Shown: positions 48,262 through 51,726 of the stretch, piece by piece
How the letters are laid out: each line of letters opens with the position of its first letter
Numbering within the stretch: position 1 is the first letter of the stretch
Origin: Streptococcus castoreus DSM 17536
Lineage (GTDB): Bacteria; Bacillota; Bacilli; Lactobacillales; Streptococcaceae
Length of the DNA: 51,726 bases
Direction of reading: 5' to 3'
Assembly (NCBI RefSeq): GCF_000425025.1
Contig: NZ_AUKZ01000013.1
Location: 1-51,726, forward strand
Program-made: the position numbers and the translations under genes
The notes under the pieces: model-generated
What the model was told of the DNA's origin: nothing
The model's database searches: none
What the model saw: only the letters and a program-made list of their open reading frames with translations

Positions 48262-48309
48262 TGATAACGCTTTCAAAAACATTATAAAACGGCTCTTTTT
48301 AAAATTCAA
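48262..48309 (-). promoter_or_regulatory. Promoter and cre site of the C69 dipeptidase gene
   Basis: Minus-strand -35 TTGAAT (48304-48309), 17-base spacer, -10 TATAAT (48281-48286). TGATAACGCTTTCA (48262-48275, plus reading) matches the cre consensus TGWNANCGNTNWCA at every position and lies at the transcription start, so CcpA should repress when a preferred sugar is present. Confidence 0.8.
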
Positions 48310-48464
48310 GCCTTTTCTTGAGCAGTTAAAAATTGTTAGTTATCTAAATATTGCGAGAATTCACAAGGAATTTCAAAGAAGCTATATTAGATGTCAACAT
48401 CGAAAAAGCCGCTTTTAGATAGACAAGTCAAAACTTTATGGTTTTAAAAAGCTTTTGCATTTTG

Positions 48465-48473
48465 TGGTATAAT
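48465..48473 (+). promoter_or_regulatory. Extended -10 promoter of the TcaA-like gene
   Basis: TGG-TATAAT (TATAAT at 48468-48473), 33 bases before the ATG at 48507. Confidence 0.65.
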
Positions 48474-48506
48474 GGAAAATGCATAGAAATAGAAAGAAAA
48501 GAGACC

Positions 48507-50147
48507 ATGATAGCAAACCTTTTTCATAACAGACGCTTTAAAATTACGATGACCATTTTTGGAAGCCTAGTCCTATTATTTCTGATTTTTGGTGCCTTTC
48601 ATTATTCAAAAGGGAATCGGATAAATGCCTACCTTCAAGCCAGGGCGGCACCATCAGGCAGCGTTTTTGAGAATATCAAGGAGTACCTCGTCTGGGCGGA
48701 TACTAACGAACAAATGACCAATGATGATGCAAAATACACTAATTTTACGAGGTTTTCTAAGAGTGATTTAGCAATTAAACGACAAGATCTCAAGGCAGCA
48801 AACAGTGACAGTGCTGTTTATGTTAAGTCAGTTGGCCGCCGTTTTTGGATTTTTCCTGACTACCGGATTGCGATTAAACCAATGGCATTGACCATAAGGA
48901 CAAATGTCCCTAATGTAGACGTCCTTTTAAATGATAAAAAAGTCACTGTCTCTAATTCGGAAGATTTTTCAGTTAAGCTTGAGAGGTTACCCACCGCAGA
49001 CTATACTGCTAGTATTAATGGTTACCATAATGAGCGTAAAATTAATGTAAAAAAAACTTTTGATGGGACGCATAGCGTTCTTGATTTAAGTGTTACTTTT
49101 AAGAATTTTTCAGTGACAAGTAATGTTAAAGAAGGCGAACTCTATTTTGACGAAAACCGTGTCGGTACGCTAAGAGAGGGGAAATTCCAAGTTGATCATT
49201 ACCCAGTAACCGATACAGCACAAGCCTATATCAAAAAAACATTCCCAGATGGCGATCTAAAGTCAAGCAAACATCCTCTAGTAGAAGTAGCAGAAGGCTC
49301 CAACTTAGAGATTATGGTGAGTAACCTTTTAAATGAGGAAAAAGCAGGGCAGCTATTGGTGTCCGCATTTGATCAATTGATGGGCTTTTTAAACACTGGT
49401 CAGGATTCTACAACTTTAGGAAATGTTTTTGAAGCGGGTGCTAACAATGATTTTTACAAGGGGCTGAAAGAATCCATTAAGTCAAAATTCCAAACGGATA
49501 CCCGAAAAGCCACTAGTCTGAATATTCCTTCGATTCTCCTAAATAAGATGACACAGATTGGCAAGACATCTTATCTCTTAGATTTTTCAGCGATCTATGA
49601 GTTTGTCTACGATAAATCAACAGACCCTGCCAAACAAACTTCGGGCTATATCCGTCAAGAATTGACCGGAAAAATGACCTTAAAAAAGGTTGGTGCCCAT
49701 TATCTAGTTAGTCAGACGGGATCTAAAAACATTACTGTTACTAATGAAACAAATCACGTCAAAGGGCCCTCGATTTTTCCAGAAAGCTTACTAGGAACAT
49801 GGACGGGACAAAAGGAGGCTTTTTCGGTTAGTATGACTTTGGCGAAAGATGGTACTATTACCACGAAGTTTGATTTTAAAGATGGTAGGCGCGCGAATGA
49901 AACGAAAACGGCTAAAATCACTAAGGTTCAAGAGAAAGGGAATGGTCTTTTCCTTTATACACCAGACCCAAGTAGCGATATAGGTGCTTTGATACCAGGG
50001 GCTGGACTAGGCGGTGTTAATGTCAAGTATGCCTATGGATTTCGGGTAAATGGCAATACGGCTAGTCCGATTGTTTGGCAGGCGGCTTCAAATAGTGCAT
50101 TTGACTATAGCAAACCTATGGTGGGCATGACCTTAACCAAACAATAA
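48507..50147 (+). CDS. TcaA/YvbJ-like membrane-anchored protein
   Basis: 546 residues. Short cytoplasmic N terminus, one membrane segment (ITMTIFGSLVLLFLIFGAFH, about 12-32), then a large extracellular part with two Ig-like repeats (TIRTNVPNVDVLLNDKKVTV near 130; FSVTSNVKEGELYFDENRVG near 210), and a lipocalin-like C-terminal domain (LLGTWTGQKEAFSVSMTLAK). The layout matches TcaA/YvbJ proteins, linked to glycopeptide response in staphylococci, but the N-terminal zinc ribbon of that family is missing. ATG at 48507 follows AAAAGAGACC; the open frame from 48438 lacks a site. Divergent from the dipeptidase gene. Confidence 0.7.
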   Translation: MIANLFHNRRFKITMTIFGSLVLLFLIFGAFHYSKGNRINAYLQARAAPSGSVFENIKEYLVWADTNEQMTNDDAKYTNFTRFSKSDLAIKRQDLKAANSDSAVYVKSVGRRFWIFPDYRIAIKPMALTIRTNVPNVDVLLNDKKVTVSNSEDFSVKLERLPTADYTASINGYHNERKINVKKTFDGTHSVLDLSVTFKNFSVTSNVKEGELYFDENRVGTLREGKFQVDHYPVTDTAQAYIKKTFPDGDLKSSKHPLVEVAEGSNLEIMVSNLLNEEKAGQLLVSAFDQLMGFLNTGQDSTTLGNVFEAGANNDFYKGLKESIKSKFQTDTRKATSLNIPSILLNKMTQIGKTSYLLDFSAIYEFVYDKSTDPAKQTSGYIRQELTGKMTLKKVGAHYLVSQTGSKNITVTNETNHVKGPSIFPESLLGTWTGQKEAFSVSMTLAKDGTITTKFDFKDGRRANETKTAKITKVQEKGNGLFLYTPDPSSDIGALIPGAGLGGVNVKYAYGFRVNGNTASPIVWQAASNSAFDYSKPMVGMTLTKQ

Positions 50148-50226
50148 AACACCAGTCAGAAAGCGAGATTTGCCCTTGGTTGAATCCCGATCGTCCGAGT
50201 TAGGCAATTCATTTATTTGATAAATC

Positions 50227-50266
50227 AAAAAGGCTAAGGGAAAATGATCATTGCCCCTTGGCCTTT
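50227..50266. terminator. Bidirectional terminator between convergent genes
   Basis: AAAGGCTAAGGG/CCCTTGGCCTTT, one G-U pair, T/A tracts on both sides. It overlaps the last codons of the pseudouridine synthase gene. Confidence 0.8.
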
Positions 50267-51162
50267 ATTTGGTTTAATGCTTTTTCAAAACTATCTGAGG
50301 TAGCTTTGATACAAATGGTTTGTTGAGTTAAGGGATGTACAAATTGTAATTGGTGCGCATGGAGCATCAGACGGCTACATTCTTTCTTACCCTTGGCATA
50401 AAGCGGATCACCGAGCAAAGGGTGTCCATGATGTGCCAAATGCACCCTGATCTGATGGGTGCGTCCTGTCTCAAGACAACAATTCACTAAGCAAGCCCTC
50501 TCACCAAACTGTTTCAAAGGTTTAACTCTTGTCAGAGCCCTTTGACCGTTTTTCGGATCAACCGTACGTTGTCTGCGGTCATGGCGATGGCGACCAATGG
50601 GATCACGATAAATCATTTCCTTAGCGGAAAATGTTCCCTGAACCAAAGCCCAATAGTCCCTACGAATCTCACGTTTTTCTAACAGATGGTTAAGTATCGG
50701 CAGGATAAAAGGTGTTTTTGCAAAAAGAATAACTCCGCTAGTCTCCATGTCTAAACGATGCACCACGTAACAGGTGCGCCCAGCATAAGCTGAGACATGA
50801 TTCAATAGTGCCAGTTCTGTCGGCTCATTGCCATGGGTCTTCATACCTTCGGGCTTGTTGACAATGATTAAATGGTCATCATCATAGAGACAATCAACCT
50901 GATCTGCTTGTCCCATTATGATAGTTTTATTGGGATAATCCTCATCATCAAAGGATAGATCAATCTGATCTCCTTTTTTGACAAGGCTTTGCCAATTAAT
51001 CCTCTCTCCGTTAACTAAAACGTGTTTCTTGGTGCGTAACCAATGCCTCGTTTTTCGAGGGATGTGTAATTTTTCTTCCAAAAGTTCTTTGACTGTCAGG
51101 TCCTTATAGGGATTTTGCAGAGTGACAGTGAACCCATTTTTCGATTTACTGACGGTCTTCAT
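50248..51162 (-). CDS. RluA/RluD-family pseudouridine synthase
   Basis: 304 residues from the ATG at 51162 (an ATG at 51174 is also possible). N-terminal S4-like domain (TVKELLEEKLHIPRKTRHWL, VNGERINWQSLVKKGD), catalytic motif HRLDMETSGVILFAKT with Asp, and GRTHQIRVHLAHHGHPLLGD. Converts uridines in rRNA or tRNA; which position cannot be said. It overlaps the small gene upstream by 17 bases, so translation is coupled. The open frame to 51279 lies inside that small gene and is not used. Confidence 0.92.
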   Translation of the reverse strand: MKTVSKSKNGFTVTLQNPYKDLTVKELLEEKLHIPRKTRHWLRTKKHVLVNGERINWQSLVKKGDQIDLSFDDEDYPNKTIIMGQADQVDCLYDDDHLIIVNKPEGMKTHGNEPTELALLNHVSAYAGRTCYVVHRLDMETSGVILFAKTPFILPILNHLLEKREIRRDYWALVQGTFSAKEMIYRDPIGRHRHDRRQRTVDPKNGQRALTRVKPLKQFGERACLVNCCLETGRTHQIRVHLAHHGHPLLGDPLYAKGKKECSRLMLHAHQLQFVHPLTQQTICIKATSDSFEKALNQIKAKGQ

Positions 51163-51337
51163 GGAGCCACTCATGGTATTTTTCAATAAGATTGATTGCC
51201 ATTTGTGTCGCAAGGGCTGCAGAAAATGCCTCGGTTCCCTCACGCTCGTCGTTGGCGATTTCAAGGCGGGTTTCATCATAGATGGCTTTTAGGCTTTCAG
51301 CTGATAAGGTTTCTTTAAAGGCTTGGAATCTCTTCAT
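51146..51337 (-). CDS. Small conserved protein upstream of the pseudouridine synthase (63 residues)
   Basis: Begins MKRFQAFKETLSAESLKAIY and ends INLIEKYHEWLHEDRQ; acidic and helical, no membrane segment. The ATG at 51337 was preferred over 51343 because AGGA lies 7 bases upstream of it. Function unknown; the overlap with the downstream synthase suggests an operon pair. Confidence 0.7.
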   Translation of the reverse strand: MKRFQAFKETLSAESLKAIYDETRLEIANDEREGTEAFSAALATQMAINLIEKYHEWLHEDRQ

Positions 51338-51343
51338 AATCAT

Positions 51344-51519
51344 TTCCTGTCTTTCATTTAATTACTTATTTTCTATAGTGCTATTATAATGTTTTAAAAT
51401 TTATACGCAATCACGTTATCCTAAAACGTTGATATTAGAGCGTTTTAGATTTTTTATTTTGTCCAAAAAAGCAATAAAAATCACTAAAAGTAATATTTGG
51501 TCGGGGAGTAGGTCGGGGA
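51344..51519. other. Junction between core genome and the right-hand integrative element
   Basis: Holds a perfect palindrome CTAAAACG (51421-51428) / CGTTTTAG (51441-51448) and two direct copies of GGTCGGGGA (about 51500-51507 partial and 51511-51519). These adjoin the integrase stop and may be integrase arm sites or the attachment region. The true att core cannot be defined with one end only. Confidence 0.45.
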
Positions 51520-51726
51520 TTATTTGATACTGCGCATGAACGTTTCTGTAACGCTACTAACAACTTCATCCTTGATATGTGTGTATTTATTCGTCATATA
51601 ATTTGTAGAATGACCAAGCGCTGCCGCCATGTGCTCAACGGGTACGCCAGCTATCTGTCCTTGTGTGGCAAAAAAGTGTCTCATCATATGTGGAGTAAAA
51701 CGAACCTTGCATTTTTCGTTTACTTT
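51520..51726 (-). CDS. Tyrosine recombinase/integrase, C-terminal part (runs off the window)
   Basis: 69 codons to the edge. Catalytic box FTPHMMRHFFATQ (HxxR), then MAAALGHSTNYMTNKYTH, giving the second His (LGH) and the nucleophile Tyr (KYTH). The end is KDEVVSSVTETFMRSIK. All visible active-site residues are intact, so this integrase, unlike the one near mutL, may be functional. It marks the edge of a prophage, ICE or island extending beyond the window. Confidence 0.9.
   Translation of the reverse strand, partial: KVNEKCKVRFTPHMMRHFFATQGQIAGVPVEHMAAALGHSTNYMTNKYTHIKDEVVSSVTETFMRSIK

Noticed and set aside
51421..51448. CTAAAACG/CGTTTTAG palindrome as the attachment core
   Set aside because: With only one end of the element visible, an att core cannot be recognised; reported as structure only.

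Overview
The window is a low-GC Firmicutes chromosome segment from a streptococcus of the pyogenic group. Protein sequences and gene order (aspS; argS/argR-ylbF-mutS; mutL-lmrP-ruvA-tag; cinA-recA; spxA2; ireB-ruvX-yrzB; nrdD-nrdG; pepO; tsf-rpsB; ahpCF; ctsR-clpC; groESL) match that group. ClpC and other proteins diverge from remembered S. pyogenes versions, so a sister species such as S. dysgalactiae or S. canis is more likely than S. pyogenes; this is inference from memory, not a search. Most of the window is housekeeping core genome. Both ends are mobile DNA: an IS30/IS1239-like transposase runs off the left edge and a tyrosine integrase runs off the right edge.

Layout. 1-390: end of an IS. 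910-5459: aspS followed by three tandem YitT-family membrane proteins. 5460-7033: an antibiotic-resistance-type ABC-F ATPase behind a leader that can fold into two mutually exclusive hairpins, one hiding the ribosome binding site. 7102-12410: argS (minus strand), divergent from argR-ylbF-mutS. 12411-15109: an accessory scar that splits mutS from mutL. It holds a secreted-protein gene switched out of frame by an 8-G tract, a 50-codon orphan gene, remnants of a RelB-like antitoxin and a RelE-like toxin on opposite strands, and a dead integrase resembling that of the S. pyogenes chromosomal islands (SpyCI) that insert at the 5' end of mutL. 15110-19473: mutL-lmrP-ruvA-tag.

19847-24384: cinA-recA behind a ComX (SigX) box, spxA2, then ireB-ruvX-yrzB. 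24470-26295: a 41-codon ORF and a GT-C-like membrane protein. 26298-30773: the anaerobic ribonucleotide reductase cluster nrdD / 50-aa protein / acetyltransferase / nrdG. Its promoter carries two NrdR boxes 32 bp apart that also form the arms of the upstream terminator. 30782-31163: a cluster of DnaA boxes running into yaaA. 31681-32570: a decayed stretch with a possible small RNA. 32571-39231: pepO, then tsf, rpsB, ahpF and ahpC on the minus strand.

39400-40277: a MITE-like inverted-repeat element, tRNA-Cys and a cold-shock gene. 40467-45580: stress genes ctsR-clpC and groES-groEL, with CtsR boxes and a CIRCE operator. 45829-51343: a NUDIX hydrolase, a secreted C69 dipeptidase with a perfect cre site, a TcaA-like membrane protein, and an RluD-family pseudouridine synthase with a small upstream partner. 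51520-end: the partial integrase.

The most interesting area is mutS-mutL: a homopolymer-switched secreted protein sits inside the mismatch-repair locus, next to the remains of an island type known to switch mismatch repair off. No CRISPR array, rRNA or complete prophage was seen.
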